Of a stretch of DNA of 64,000 nt, positions 54,677-63,972 are shown one piece after another (position 1 is the stretch's first letter; the number at the start of each line of letters is the position of its first letter). A program made the position numbers and the translations under genes. The notes beneath the pieces were generated by a model. The model did no database searches. It was not told the origin of the DNA and saw only the letters and a list, made by a program, of their open reading frames with translations. Origin of the DNA: Thermoflavifilum aggregans (lineage in GTDB: Bacteria; Bacteroidota; Bacteroidia; Chitinophagales; Chitinophagaceae); assembly GCF_002797735.1 (NCBI RefSeq), contig NZ_PGFG01000001.1, positions 1,674,001 through 1,738,000 on the forward strand, given 5' to 3'.

Positions 54677-55639
54677 TTATGCCGGCTTTTGATGATTGAT
54701 TTGTTCGAACAGTTGGCGAATGTTTTCTGTAAAACGACTTTGAATCATCTGCTCAGCCAAAAGAATCATATTTTTAAACGCCAGCGCACTCGATATGCCG
54801 TGACCGATGATCACAGGCTCGGCCACTCCCAGTACGGGGGTTCCCCCGTAATTTTCAAAATTCATCTGGTCGATATATTCATCTCTAATACCTCTACGAC
54901 GAGCAATCTCGTAAAACGATTCTCCTAATTTCAGGATCACATTTCCAGTAAATCCTTCGCACACAATAACATCGGCCTTATCGCTGAATAAATCACGGCC
55001 TTCTACATTTCCAATAAATTGAATAAAAGGATATTGTTTCAGCAGCGGATAGGTAGCCTGTGCCAGCAGGTTGCCCTTGCCCTCTTCCTCACCGATGTTC
55101 AGCAATCCAACACGCGGTTCCGGGATTTGCAGGATATGCCGGGCATAAAGTGTACCCAGCAGGGCAAACTGCACAAGGTTTTCCGGTTTGCAGTCGGCAT
55201 TCAGACCTACATCCAGCAACACGCCGGGCTTGCCGTTTTCGCGGGGTACCAGCGAGGAAATGCTGGGGCGCAGGATACCTTCAATGGTTTTAATGGTATA
55301 CAGGGTGCCCACCATCATGGCTCCTGTATTGCCTGCGCTGATGAAGGCGTCTGATTTATGTTCGCGCAGCAAATGAAATCCAACGGCAATAGAAGAATGG
55401 GGCTTTTCCTTCAAAGCACGCGTAGGAGGTTCGTGCATCCCGATGACTTCAGGAGCATGTACCAGTTCATAGCGGGCTTTGGGAATACCCTGCTGATCAA
55501 GCAAAGGTTGAACGGCATCCTGATGGCCAATGAGCAGCAAATCAGCAGGAGAAGAAGTACTTTCCAGATATAACCGGACTCCTTTTACCGCTTCTTCCGG
55601 GGCAAAATCGCCACCCATCATGTCAAGGCTGATGATCAT
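54677..55639 (-). CDS. plsX: Phosphate acyltransferase PlsX
   Basis: 320 residues; MIISLDMMGGDFAP at the start, FISAGNTGAMMVG and GFTGNVILKLGE are PlsX signatures. It turns acyl-ACP into acyl-phosphate for phospholipid synthesis. It is last in the DUF177-L32-PlsX unit, an order kept across many bacteria. Convergent with the ClC gene. Confidence 0.97.
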   Translation of the reverse strand: MIISLDMMGGDFAPEEAVKGVRLYLESTSSPADLLLIGHQDAVQPLLDQQGIPKARYELVHAPEVIGMHEPPTRALKEKPHSSIAVGFHLLREHKSDAFISAGNTGAMMVGTLYTIKTIEGILRPSISSLVPRENGKPGVLLDVGLNADCKPENLVQFALLGTLYARHILQIPEPRVGLLNIGEEEGKGNLLAQATYPLLKQYPFIQFIGNVEGRDLFSDKADVIVCEGFTGNVILKLGESFYEIARRRGIRDEYIDQMNFENYGGTPVLGVAEPVIIGHGISSALAFKNMILLAEQMIQSRFTENIRQLFEQINHQKPA

Positions 55640-55673
55640 CAGATATGCTTTAAAAACGAAATCCCTGGCTTAA

Positions 55674-55868
55674 TTAGCTTTCCTTGCCCTGCTTTTCCAT
55701 AACTACCTGGCCGCGATAATACAATTTGTTTTCTACCCAATGGGCACGATGGCGAAGATGAGCTTCTCCGGTGGTGGGATCAATGCTGATGGTACCAGCA
55801 GTGGCTTTGTAGTGTGTTCTTCTCTTGGCAGAACGTTGCTGTGAATGTCTCCGTTTTGGGTTTGGCAT
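55674..55868 (-). CDS. rpmF: Ribosomal protein L32
   Basis: 64 residues, [20 protein letters not shown], the L32 N-terminus. Zinc-ribbon cysteines are missing, as in Cys-free L32 forms. It lies 34 nt before plsX and 17 nt after the DUF177 gene. Confidence 0.97.
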   Translation of the reverse strand: MPNPKRRHSQQRSAKRRTHYKATAGTISIDPTTGEAHLRHRAHWVENKLYYRGQVVMEKQGKES

Positions 55869-55885
55869 ATCAACTGAATTTTAAA

Positions 55886-56443
55886 TCATTTACGCGGAAA
55901 TTTTTTATACAACGCATCCCATACTGAAGGTTGAACCGGCATTCCTGACCGGTTGCGCATCTCTTCCAGTTTCTGAATTACCTCCGGATTGCAACCGCTT
56001 TCCCCGTTTTCCAGATCCGGATGAATATGCTGCATGGGAATGCTGAGCAGAATAAACTCATGAATCCAGCCCGCCACATTCAGAATAGATTCCGTACGTG
56101 AAAGATAACTCACTTCCGGCTCTTCATTTTCATCAATCACCTCTGGATGGTCTACCAGCTTCACGATCTGATCAAATTCTTCCCACAGGGCCAAACGATA
56201 GGGCTCTCCGCAACGATCGCATGGAATCGTTACATCGCCGGTTATCGAAAATTTTAACCGAAACAAATGATCATTCTTTTCAAAATCAAGCCCCACATCA
56301 ATCTGTGAATCAGAGAACTCCGTCACCACCTCATGATCGGCAAAGAACTGATCCGTAATATGATATTGATAATGGTGAATCCCATTTTTCAAACCCACGA
56401 ATGCAATATCATATTGCCGATCCATCTTCATATCTGCCAGCAT
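55886..56443 (-). CDS. DUF177 (YceD-like) protein
   Basis: 185 residues from ATG 56443 (MLADMKMDRQYDIAFVGL). The conserved core is TIPCDRCGEPYRLALWEEF with a CxxC. DUF177/YceD proteins are linked to 23S rRNA and L32 expression. A longer frame to 56533 is rejected since a promoter (TTTC, 19 nt, TAATTTTG) lies within it; ATGs at 56431 and 56425 are alternatives. Confidence 0.88.
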   Translation of the reverse strand: MLADMKMDRQYDIAFVGLKNGIHHYQYHITDQFFADHEVVTEFSDSQIDVGLDFEKNDHLFRLKFSITGDVTIPCDRCGEPYRLALWEEFDQIVKLVDHPEVIDENEEPEVSYLSRTESILNVAGWIHEFILLSIPMQHIHPDLENGESGCNPEVIQKLEEMRNRSGMPVQPSVWDALYKKFPRK

Positions 56444-56497
56444 TGTTTTAGCTGCTTCACCCTCCCATTCATCCCGCAAAATGGGAATCGTGGCGAC

Positions 56498-56528
56498 AAA
56501 ATTACAATTTCTTCTTCTATTTTGGAAA
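56498..56528 (-). promoter_or_regulatory. Promoter of the DUF177-rpmF-plsX unit
   Basis: On the minus strand TTTC (56525-56528), 19 nt and TAATTTTG (56498-56505) match the Bacteroidota consensus. The predicted start point is about 45-50 nt before the DUF177 ATG. Confidence 0.65.
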
Positions 56529-56636
56529 GTCATCTGGTTTTAACCGAAAAGTATTCATTAAAAAAACTTAAAAATCCAAAAACTTATTTATATTTTAGCA
56601 GTACTTTTGTTTTTGTTAACCAACCTGCGAAAAACC

Positions 56637-59129
56637 ATGATACCCAGAGAATCCCGCTCTCCTATGAAAAAGCGTGATTTGCCTGCAATCATTCACGCAC
56701 GTAGGATACAGAAGTCGAAGCACATGCCTGTAGAAACTGCCATATCTTATCCGGCCGATGTGCTGGCCAATTTTCCTCTTATCCGGCTGATCGAACAATC
56801 TTCCATTGGATTTTTACTGAGTGATGCTTCGGACCGTTTTTGCTGGCAGAATGCTGCCCTGGAGGAGGCAATGACCCGTTTGTTTCCGGATGTGCACCTG
56901 ATTGGTAGCTCATTTTCCGAAGGTTTTGCCAGGATCAAGCCTTTGCTGAAGCATGCGGATGAGGTGTATGCCGATCTGCAACAGATGCTTCTTTCACGTA
57001 CGGAAAAAGCTGCCTACGATATAAAGCTTGCCAAGGGTGGCATGATTTCCCTTACTTATTTGCCTTTATTTGTGGAGGGACAATATGTAGGTGGGCTATG
57101 GGCTATCGTTAATTTGAACAGAAAAGGCCGGGTTTATCAGATAGCCCGGCTGGATATGGGTAAATTTCGCACTATCCTGGGATATCTGGGCATTGGTTTT
57201 TGCGAATGTACTGCTGATGGCACCATCACGCACGCTTATGACGGATTTTGTGAACTTACCGGATTCGACCAGGAAAGCCTTCGTGGAAAAAATATAGCTG
57301 AACTGATTTCCCGTGAAATATCGCCCGCAACAAATCCTCATCGCCCAACCGCGCCACCAGCTTCAAAGGAGCTTGCTATCCGGACAAAGGATGGTAACGA
57401 GCGCTGGGTGCTGATGAGCCGTGTGCCTTTATCGGATGAGACCGATCAGGATACGGACGTGATGTACGTATTCATGGATATCACGCCACAGAAAAACTTG
57501 CTGCAGGAAATGGAAACTGTTGCTCGGCGCACAGAAGAATCTAAAATAGCCCTCCAGCAGTTCCTGGCAAGCATGAGTCACGAAATCCGTACCCCGCTCA
57601 ACGCCATCATCGGCATGTCGCACCTGCTCTCAGGAACCCGGCTCAGCCCGGAACAAAAAGAATACGTCCATATCCTGCAAAATTCCAGCAACATCCTGCT
57701 GAACCTGATATCTGATATCCTCAGTTTTTCAAAGATTGAGTCCGGACATATGGAAGTTCAGCACCGGCAGTTTAATCTGTATGAGCTGGTGCATTCCTTA
57801 ACCCATACGTTTGAACTGAAAATGAAGAAAAAGCCGGTGAAAATGATTCTGGATTATGACAACCGGCTGAATCATTACCTCATCGGTGATGATATTTTAC
57901 TCAATCAGGTTTTGCTGAACCTGCTGAGCAATGCGGAAAAATTCACCAAAAAAGGCTCCATCCGGGTTTCGGTAAGGCTGCTGGATATGCCGCAGGAACA
58001 GAAAACGGATGATCTGGATTCCAGAATATGGCTGCAATTTAAGGTAGCTGATACCGGCATAGGCATTGAACCAGATAAGATGCACCTGATATTCAAAGAA
58101 TTCAAGCAGGCACATCGAGCTGAGAGCGTGAAGCTGGGTGGTACCGGACTGGGGCTGTCTATCAGTAAAAAACTCATCGAGCTGCAGGGAGGAACGATAT
58201 CAGTTGAAAGTGAAGTGAACAAAGGCACCTGCTTTACCTTTACACTTCCTTTCATCGACACCGGCATTCCCATTAAACAAACAACCGAAGTACAAACCGG
58301 TGAAGACACCCTTGCAGGCGCGGCTTTCCGGGATACCCACGTGCTGGTTGTAGAAGATAATCCGATGAATATGATGTATGTGACTTCCCTGCTCGATAAA
58401 ATGAAAATCACGTATGATATAGCAACCGCAGGTGATGATGCCCTGGATATGATCCGGAAACAGCCCTACAATCTCATTTTGATGGATATCAAGATTCCGG
58501 TTATTGATGGACTGGAAATATCCAGAATCGTAAGGTCTGAAGATGAAAACCCGAATATTGCCACACCCATTATCCTGATCACAGCTGCCGCTCTGGAAAG
58601 TACTGTACATATGGCAAGAGAGTGCGGCATCAACGATCTGCTGCTGAAACCATTTACACCGGAACAACTGTTACATATCATCCGCAAATACTCAAGCGAT
58701 GACGAAAATGAAGAGGATGTGAACCTGTATGAAGAAGTGCATCAAAAAATGTATCACTTCAATCCGCGCCTGGATGTGAACTATCTGCAGGAATTATATG
58801 AGAACAATATTGAGTACGCAGCCGGCCTGTTTGGAATTTTCCTGGAAAATATCCATGCTGACTGGGATGAAATTCTTCGGTTAAAAGATTTGCATAATGT
58901 GCAGAATCTCTATCAGGCCATTCATAAAATCAAACCCAATTTTGCCATGGTGGGGCTTACCTGGATTGCACAAACTTTGGAACAGGCTGAAAAAGCCATT
59001 CGTAAGGAAGATGCGTGGCCTGAAGTGGAATCCCTGCTGCTGAAAGCTGATAAGGAACTGGAAATCTATCTGCCGGTAGTAAAAGAAGAATATCAACACC
59101 TGCAGGCATTTGTGCAATCGCTATCCTGA
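56637..59129 (+). CDS. Hybrid sensor histidine kinase (PAS, kinase, receiver, HPt)
   Basis: 830 residues from ATG 56637; no membrane helix, so cytoplasmic. A first PAS-like region (about 40-165) and a PAS domain (about 175-285) precede HisKA with SMSHEIRTPLNAIIGMSHLL (His about 314), HATPase with NLLSNAEKF and GGTGLGLSISKKLI, a receiver with VVEDNPMNMM and LILMDIKIP (Asp near 615) and an HPt-like domain with AIHKIKPNFAMVG (His near 762). The full relay in one chain is unusual but known. A TACTTTTG box (56602-56609) precedes it by 27 nt. An upstream TTG frame start is not credible. Confidence 0.93.
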   Translation: MIPRESRSPMKKRDLPAIIHARRIQKSKHMPVETAISYPADVLANFPLIRLIEQSSIGFLLSDASDRFCWQNAALEEAMTRLFPDVHLIGSSFSEGFARIKPLLKHADEVYADLQQMLLSRTEKAAYDIKLAKGGMISLTYLPLFVEGQYVGGLWAIVNLNRKGRVYQIARLDMGKFRTILGYLGIGFCECTADGTITHAYDGFCELTGFDQESLRGKNIAELISREISPATNPHRPTAPPASKELAIRTKDGNERWVLMSRVPLSDETDQDTDVMYVFMDITPQKNLLQEMETVARRTEESKIALQQFLASMSHEIRTPLNAIIGMSHLLSGTRLSPEQKEYVHILQNSSNILLNLISDILSFSKIESGHMEVQHRQFNLYELVHSLTHTFELKMKKKPVKMILDYDNRLNHYLIGDDILLNQVLLNLLSNAEKFTKKGSIRVSVRLLDMPQEQKTDDLDSRIWLQFKVADTGIGIEPDKMHLIFKEFKQAHRAESVKLGGTGLGLSISKKLIELQGGTISVESEVNKGTCFTFTLPFIDTGIPIKQTTEVQTGEDTLAGAAFRDTHVLVVEDNPMNMMYVTSLLDKMKITYDIATAGDDALDMIRKQPYNLILMDIKIPVIDGLEISRIVRSEDENPNIATPIILITAAALESTVHMARECGINDLLLKPFTPEQLLHIIRKYSSDDENEEDVNLYEEVHQKMYHFNPRLDVNYLQELYENNIEYAAGLFGIFLENIHADWDEILRLKDLHNVQNLYQAIHKIKPNFAMVGLTWIAQTLEQAEKAIRKEDAWPEVESLLLKADKELEIYLPVVKEEYQHLQAFVQSLS

Positions 59130-59134
59130 GTGTC

Positions 59135-60043
59135 TCAGGCATAGGTTTGCAGGATGTCTTTCACCTGATGATAATAACTTCTTCCAAACAACAGCAGATG
59201 CACCAGCAGATAATACAGCTGATGCAGGCGCAATCTGCGACGCCAGCCCTGTTCAAGTCGTGCCAGTGTTGCATAAGCTTCAAAAAAAAGACGGTCAAAC
59301 CCACTAAATAAATCAGCCATCGCAATATCCATTTCACGATGACCAAAATAACTTGCCGGATCATACACGGCGGGCAATCCGTTGTCGCCCACCATAAAGT
59401 TTCCGCCCCACAAATCGCCATGCAGCAGAGAAGCTCTGTCGTCAGGTAACAATTCCGGTAATTTTTTTAATACGCTTTCTGCAAGACGCAGGTCTGAAAC
59501 ATCCATCAGTTGCTGGTCAAAAGCCTGCCTAACAAGCGGGCTTATGCGTGCCTCAGCGAAAAATTCAGGCCAGTGCTTCATCCGCGGATTGGGTTGTGGC
59601 AATAAACCAATAAAGTTATCTTCCTCAAAGCCATACAGCGGATAGCTTACCTCATGCAACAAAGCAAGCTGTTCTGCAAACAAATCCCAGAACCGAGGTA
59701 CAGGTTTTCCCTTTTCCATGAACTCCATCAGCAGAAAAGCCCTCCCTTTTGCCTGATAATAAGCAATGGGTTTAGGTACGCGAATGGTACGCGTTTGATG
59801 AATTCTCTCCAATGCATGATATTCACAGGCAAACATCCGGTAAGCTTCGGGATGGGTATTGGTCTTGAGAAAATAATTGCCTGCACTGGTATGCAACCGG
59901 TAAGCTTCATGAATATCGCCACCTGTGAGCCGGTCAATATGCAAAAGCCGAACGGTGGATTGCTGACTGCCGGCGGATTTATGTAATTTTTCAGCAAGCA
60001 AATGACTTATATCCGAAAACCAGGTAACATTGTCAGGGATCAT
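59135..60043 (-). CDS. Fructosamine kinase family protein
   Basis: 302 residues with a kinase-like fold: GGDIHEAYRLHTSAGNYFLKTN, LLMEFMEKGKP, the catalytic loop LLHGDLWGGNFMVGDNG and the metal-binding YDPASYFGHREMDIAM. These proteins phosphorylate ketosamines and start deglycation. The start codon at 60043 lies only 9 nt from the start of the divergent gene. It converges with the hybrid kinase gene (5 nt). Confidence 0.92.
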   Translation of the reverse strand: MIPDNVTWFSDISHLLAEKLHKSAGSQQSTVRLLHIDRLTGGDIHEAYRLHTSAGNYFLKTNTHPEAYRMFACEYHALERIHQTRTIRVPKPIAYYQAKGRAFLLMEFMEKGKPVPRFWDLFAEQLALLHEVSYPLYGFEEDNFIGLLPQPNPRMKHWPEFFAEARISPLVRQAFDQQLMDVSDLRLAESVLKKLPELLPDDRASLLHGDLWGGNFMVGDNGLPAVYDPASYFGHREMDIAMADLFSGFDRLFFEAYATLARLEQGWRRRLRLHQLYYLLVHLLLFGRSYYHQVKDILQTYA

Positions 60044-60052
60044 CGCTCAATT

Positions 60053-61210
60053 ATGAATACACTTGTATCTGACCTATCGTTGTTACTGCGGAAATGCCGG
60101 CGCTCATGGCACACCCGCTGGCAAATGTATGCTTTTTTAGGCTGGCTGGGGCTGATAGCGCTTGGATGGAGTGCCTGGCTGTTTATTCCCGGTTTCCATC
60201 TTTTCTGGCTGCACGAACTTGCGCCAACATGGTGGCAATTCCAGCGCCTGCTCACCGGCTGGGTCCCCTTTAGCCTGGGTGATCTGGGCTATGTGGCTGT
60301 TTTACTTTGGTTACTGTGGCAAATCTATGCCTTTATCCGCAGCTGGATAAGCAAGGGTATGCATTTCAGGATATGGAGTAGATTGCTGGGGAAGATAGTG
60401 CTGGCCACAAGCTTGATGTACGGCTGGTTTCAGCTGGGATGGGGATTTGCCTATCTGTTGCCCCGCATCCAGCAATCATTTCACCTGCAACTGAAATCTT
60501 ATTCTCATGCTGAATTGCAGGATCTGGCCCGATGGCTGGCTGCTGCAACCAATGCATACTACGTGCAACAGGAACCTGAATCAGAAACGCATCGCATTGC
60601 CTATTTCCGGGAAAACATTGTGCCGAAAGCCATGGAAGCTTATCATCAGCTGCATCTAGCAGGCATGACGGGCACTTATCATCACCCATCCATAAAACCT
60701 TCCTTGTTCCGGACTGCCATGAATTATATGGGCATTGAAGGTTATTACAATCCATTCACCGGTGAAGCGCAGGTGAATACCGATATTCCGCCGGTACTGC
60801 TGCCTTTTGTAACCTGTCATGAAATGGCTCATCAGATGGGGTTTGCACAGGAATATGCTGCCAATTTTGTAGGCTTCCTTGCAGCCACCCATGCCCGTGA
60901 TAGCCTGTTTCGTTATTCAGCATATCTGGATATGTTGCTGTATGCCTTCAACAGCCTGCGACATTACGGACATGCAGATGACAGCCTGTTTTTGCATCAG
61001 CTCTGGGAAAGTTTATTGCCGGGTGTGAAACAGGATATCAAAAGTATTTATGCCTATGAACAGGCATACGCCGGCCCTGCAGACAGGTTGATGATGCATG
61101 TATATGATGTATTCTTAAAAGCCAATCAGCAACGCCGGGGTATTCACAGCTATCAGCAGGTCATTGCATTGCTTATTCAATACAGAAAGGAAATTAAGGA
61201 ACACGGGTAA
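60053..61210 (+). CDS. DUF3810-family membrane metallopeptidase-like protein
   Basis: 385 residues from ATG 60053. Three hydrophobic helices in the first 130 residues precede a zinc-peptidase-type domain with TCHEMAHQMGFAQEYAANFVGFLA (HExxH near residue 257 with a downstream Glu). DUF3810 is a Bacteroidota family of unknown substrate. An upstream frame start at 60002 would overlap the divergent gene. Confidence 0.88.
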   Translation: MNTLVSDLSLLLRKCRRSWHTRWQMYAFLGWLGLIALGWSAWLFIPGFHLFWLHELAPTWWQFQRLLTGWVPFSLGDLGYVAVLLWLLWQIYAFIRSWISKGMHFRIWSRLLGKIVLATSLMYGWFQLGWGFAYLLPRIQQSFHLQLKSYSHAELQDLARWLAAATNAYYVQQEPESETHRIAYFRENIVPKAMEAYHQLHLAGMTGTYHHPSIKPSLFRTAMNYMGIEGYYNPFTGEAQVNTDIPPVLLPFVTCHEMAHQMGFAQEYAANFVGFLAATHARDSLFRYSAYLDMLLYAFNSLRHYGHADDSLFLHQLWESLLPGVKQDIKSIYAYEQAYAGPADRLMMHVYDVFLKANQQRRGIHSYQQVIALLIQYRKEIKEHG

Positions 61211-62684
61211 TTTTGAGCATGTTGGTAGGCAAATGTTCATGCACGGGAATGCTGCCCGTATTGACAACCACATCACCCGAAGAAATGAAACCACGTTCCT
61301 TCAGGATCTGAATCTGGTCGAAAATAATAGAGTCCACACTTTCCTCTTCTGCATAATAAAATGCGCGCACGCCCCAGCTGAGGCTCAGCTGATTCACGAG
61401 TGAAGGAACTTTGGTAAACACATATAAGGGTGCCTTGGGTCTGTAACTGGATAACATAAAACCCGTATATCCGCTCTGCGTCATGCCTATCAAGGCATCA
61501 GCCTTTACATCTTCAGCGATGCGACAGGCATTGTAACACAATGCATCGCTCAGAAATGAAGGTGAATGCGGCTGGGGAATCAGGTTTCGGTTGTAGATAA
61601 TGTCTTCCTTTTCTACTTCTTCTATGATTTTCTTCATCGTTTCCACTACCAGCACAGGATGCTTGCCAGTAGCAGTTTCTGCACTGAGCATCACGGCATC
61701 GGCTCCTTCCAGCACGGCATTGGCTACATCCGTGATTTCGCTGCGATTGGGCTTGGAACGTTCAATCATGCTTTCCATCATCTGGGTAGCCACAATCACG
61801 GGCTTAGCGCGATGAATGCACTTGCGGATGATATTTTTCTGAATCATCGGAATCTGTTCAACCGGCAGTTCCACGCCCAGATCGCCCCGGGCAATCATGA
61901 TGCCGTCTGATTCCAGAATAATTTCCCGGATATTATTTACGGCTTCGGGTTTTTCAATTTTGGCAATGATTTTTATCGGACTGTTTTTTTCTTTCAGTTT
62001 GTTCCGCAGGATGATGATATCATTTACGCTGCGCACAAAAGAAAGTGCTACCCAGTCGAGCTGTTGTTCAATAATAAAATCCAGATCCTGCAAATCCTTT
62101 TCTGTCAGGCATGGGAGCGAACTTTTGGTATCAGGCAGATTGATGCCTTTTTTGGATGAAAGCACACCTCCAATGACGACTTTGGCTTTTACCAGATTAT
62201 CGGAAGTAATTTCCACCACACGGGTTTCAATTTTGCCGTCATCAATAAGAATTTTATGTCCCACTTTCACATCCTTGTGAAAATCGGGATATGACACGTA
62301 AATTTTCTCGCGGGTACCGATGCATTTTTCCGTAGTAAAGGTGAGGATATCACCAGGAGATACTTCAAGATAATTGTTTTCAATATCTCCGATACGTAGC
62401 TTAGGCCCCTGCAGATCGGCCAGGATGGCAATATTGTAAGGTTCAGATTCATTGATGCGCCTGATATGGCGGATGACCTCCAGTTTGTCTTCATGGGTAC
62501 CATGGGAAAAATTAAGCCGGAACACATTCACACCGGCTTTGACCAGTGCCAGCAGTTGATCATAGGAACTGCAGGCCGGCCCCACAGTAGCCACGATTTT
62601 GGTTTTATGGGTGGAATGCTGTTTGGCAGCACGATGATCCATTTGTTTGTGGAGATACTTGGAGATATCAGACATGGTGTTCAA
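61194..62684 (-). CDS. pyk: Pyruvate kinase
   Basis: 496 residues. Motifs: KTKIVATVGPACSS, LNFSHGTHE, KIEKPEAVNNI with catalytic Lys, MIARGDLGVELP and EGADAVMLSAETATGKHPV. It makes pyruvate and ATP from PEP. The ATG is 4 nt after the pfk stop, so the two glycolytic genes form an operon. Its end overlaps the DUF3810 gene by 17 nt. Confidence 0.98.
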   Translation of the reverse strand: MNTMSDISKYLHKQMDHRAAKQHSTHKTKIVATVGPACSSYDQLLALVKAGVNVFRLNFSHGTHEDKLEVIRHIRRINESEPYNIAILADLQGPKLRIGDIENNYLEVSPGDILTFTTEKCIGTREKIYVSYPDFHKDVKVGHKILIDDGKIETRVVEITSDNLVKAKVVIGGVLSSKKGINLPDTKSSLPCLTEKDLQDLDFIIEQQLDWVALSFVRSVNDIIILRNKLKEKNSPIKIIAKIEKPEAVNNIREIILESDGIMIARGDLGVELPVEQIPMIQKNIIRKCIHRAKPVIVATQMMESMIERSKPNRSEITDVANAVLEGADAVMLSAETATGKHPVLVVETMKKIIEEVEKEDIIYNRNLIPQPHSPSFLSDALCYNACRIAEDVKADALIGMTQSGYTGFMLSSYRPKAPLYVFTKVPSLVNQLSLSWGVRAFYYAEEESVDSIIFDQIQILKERGFISSGDVVVNTGSIPVHEHLPTNMLKITRVP

Positions 62685-62688
62685 TTTT

Positions 62689-63672
62689 TTAACTAGCTAA
62701 AATGCGAATCATCTGAAACCATTCCGGGTCAATCCGGGGTGAGGCTTTTACAGCATTTTCCAACGGAGTGAATTGGATTTGATTATTTACCACACCCACC
62801 ATACAATTGTGGTGCTTTCCTTCCATCAAAGCCAGCACTGCTGCATATCCCATTCGGCTGGCCAGGATGCGGTCCAAGCAGGTAGGCGCGCCTCCACGCT
62901 GGATGTGACCCAGAATACAAACTCTTGTATCAAAATGTGGAAGCTGTTCCTTGATGACCCGTGCAACCTCATTAGCACCGCCAGATTGATCGCCTTCCGC
63001 CACCACAATGATATTGACCAGCTTTTTCCTTCGTTCATTAGCCTGCAACGCGTCAATGATATCCTGAATTCTGGTGGGCTGTTCTGGTAATAATACATGC
63101 TCGGCACCTGTTGCAATTCCACTATGCAAGGCTATATATCCGGCATCACGCCCCATCACTTCCACAATAAACAACCGATCATGTGCTTCGGCCGTATCGC
63201 GGATCTTGTCAATAGCACGCACAGCTGTATTCACGGCCGTATCAAAACCAATGGTATAATCCGTTCCATCAATATCTTTGTCAATGGTGCCAGGCAGGCC
63301 CATGCATGGTATATCAAACTCCTTACTAAACGTAAACGCTCCCTTGAATGTGCCATCACCGCCAATGACAATCAGTCCATCAATCTGATATTTTTTTAAT
63401 TGTTCGTATGCCCGCTGGCGACCTTCATATCCAAAAAATTCCTTGCAACGGGCGGTTTTCAAAATGGTGCCGCCCCGTTGGATGATGTTGGCTACCGAAC
63501 GGGAATCCATTTTCATAATTTCTCCGTTGATCAGCCCCCGGTAGCCATACATGACGCCATAAACGTTGAGCTGAAAATAATTTCCGGTTCTGACAATTGC
63601 CCGAATCGCCGCGTTCATGCCCGGTGCATCACCGCCGGAAGTGAGGACAGCTATATTCTTAACTTTACTCAT
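62689..63672 (-). CDS. pfkA: ATP-dependent 6-phosphofructokinase
   Basis: 327 residues from MSKVKNIAVLTSGGDAPGMNAAIRAIVR. Signatures include YGYRGLINGE, GGDGTFKGA, the catalytic LPGTIDKDIDGTDYTIG, VEVMGRDAGYIA and GHIQRGGAPTCLDR. The Gly/Asp pattern GGDGT fits ATP rather than PPi dependence. An upstream Met at 63717 is not used, as a TAATTTTG box covers it. It heads the pfk-pyk pair. Confidence 0.96.
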   Translation of the reverse strand: MSKVKNIAVLTSGGDAPGMNAAIRAIVRTGNYFQLNVYGVMYGYRGLINGEIMKMDSRSVANIIQRGGTILKTARCKEFFGYEGRQRAYEQLKKYQIDGLIVIGGDGTFKGAFTFSKEFDIPCMGLPGTIDKDIDGTDYTIGFDTAVNTAVRAIDKIRDTAEAHDRLFIVEVMGRDAGYIALHSGIATGAEHVLLPEQPTRIQDIIDALQANERRKKLVNIIVVAEGDQSGGANEVARVIKEQLPHFDTRVCILGHIQRGGAPTCLDRILASRMGYAAVLALMEGKHHNCMVGVVNNQIQFTPLENAVKASPRIDPEWFQMIRILAS

Positions 63673-63714
63673 ATCCTTGGTTTCAGGGTAAATGGGCTTC
63701 TTGCTAAAACGGCA

Positions 63715-63722
63715 CAAAATTA
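63715..63722 (-). promoter_or_regulatory. -7 box (TAATTTTG) of the pfk-pyk operon
   Basis: A perfect TAnnTTTG on the minus strand, 42 nt before the pfk ATG and within the extended reading frame. No exact -33 TTTG at 19 nt was found. Confidence 0.5.
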
Positions 63723-63972
63723 GGGTTTTGCTTTTGTTTTCCTATATCCAATTGCAGGAATCCACTGAATATTGTACCGGCAAATAAATAAATTATTAAA
63801 AAACTTTAAACGATTGATGATTTGCCTTGAATCATTTCAACCTGCAAATCCTTTTTTATGCCGGTTTCGGATTTCATTTCACAGGCAGTTCCCCTTTAAA
63901 TCTTCCTTTCATGATCGTGTGAAAAAGCATAAAATGAAAGAGGTTTAATACATTTACCCGAATTCTGATCAG

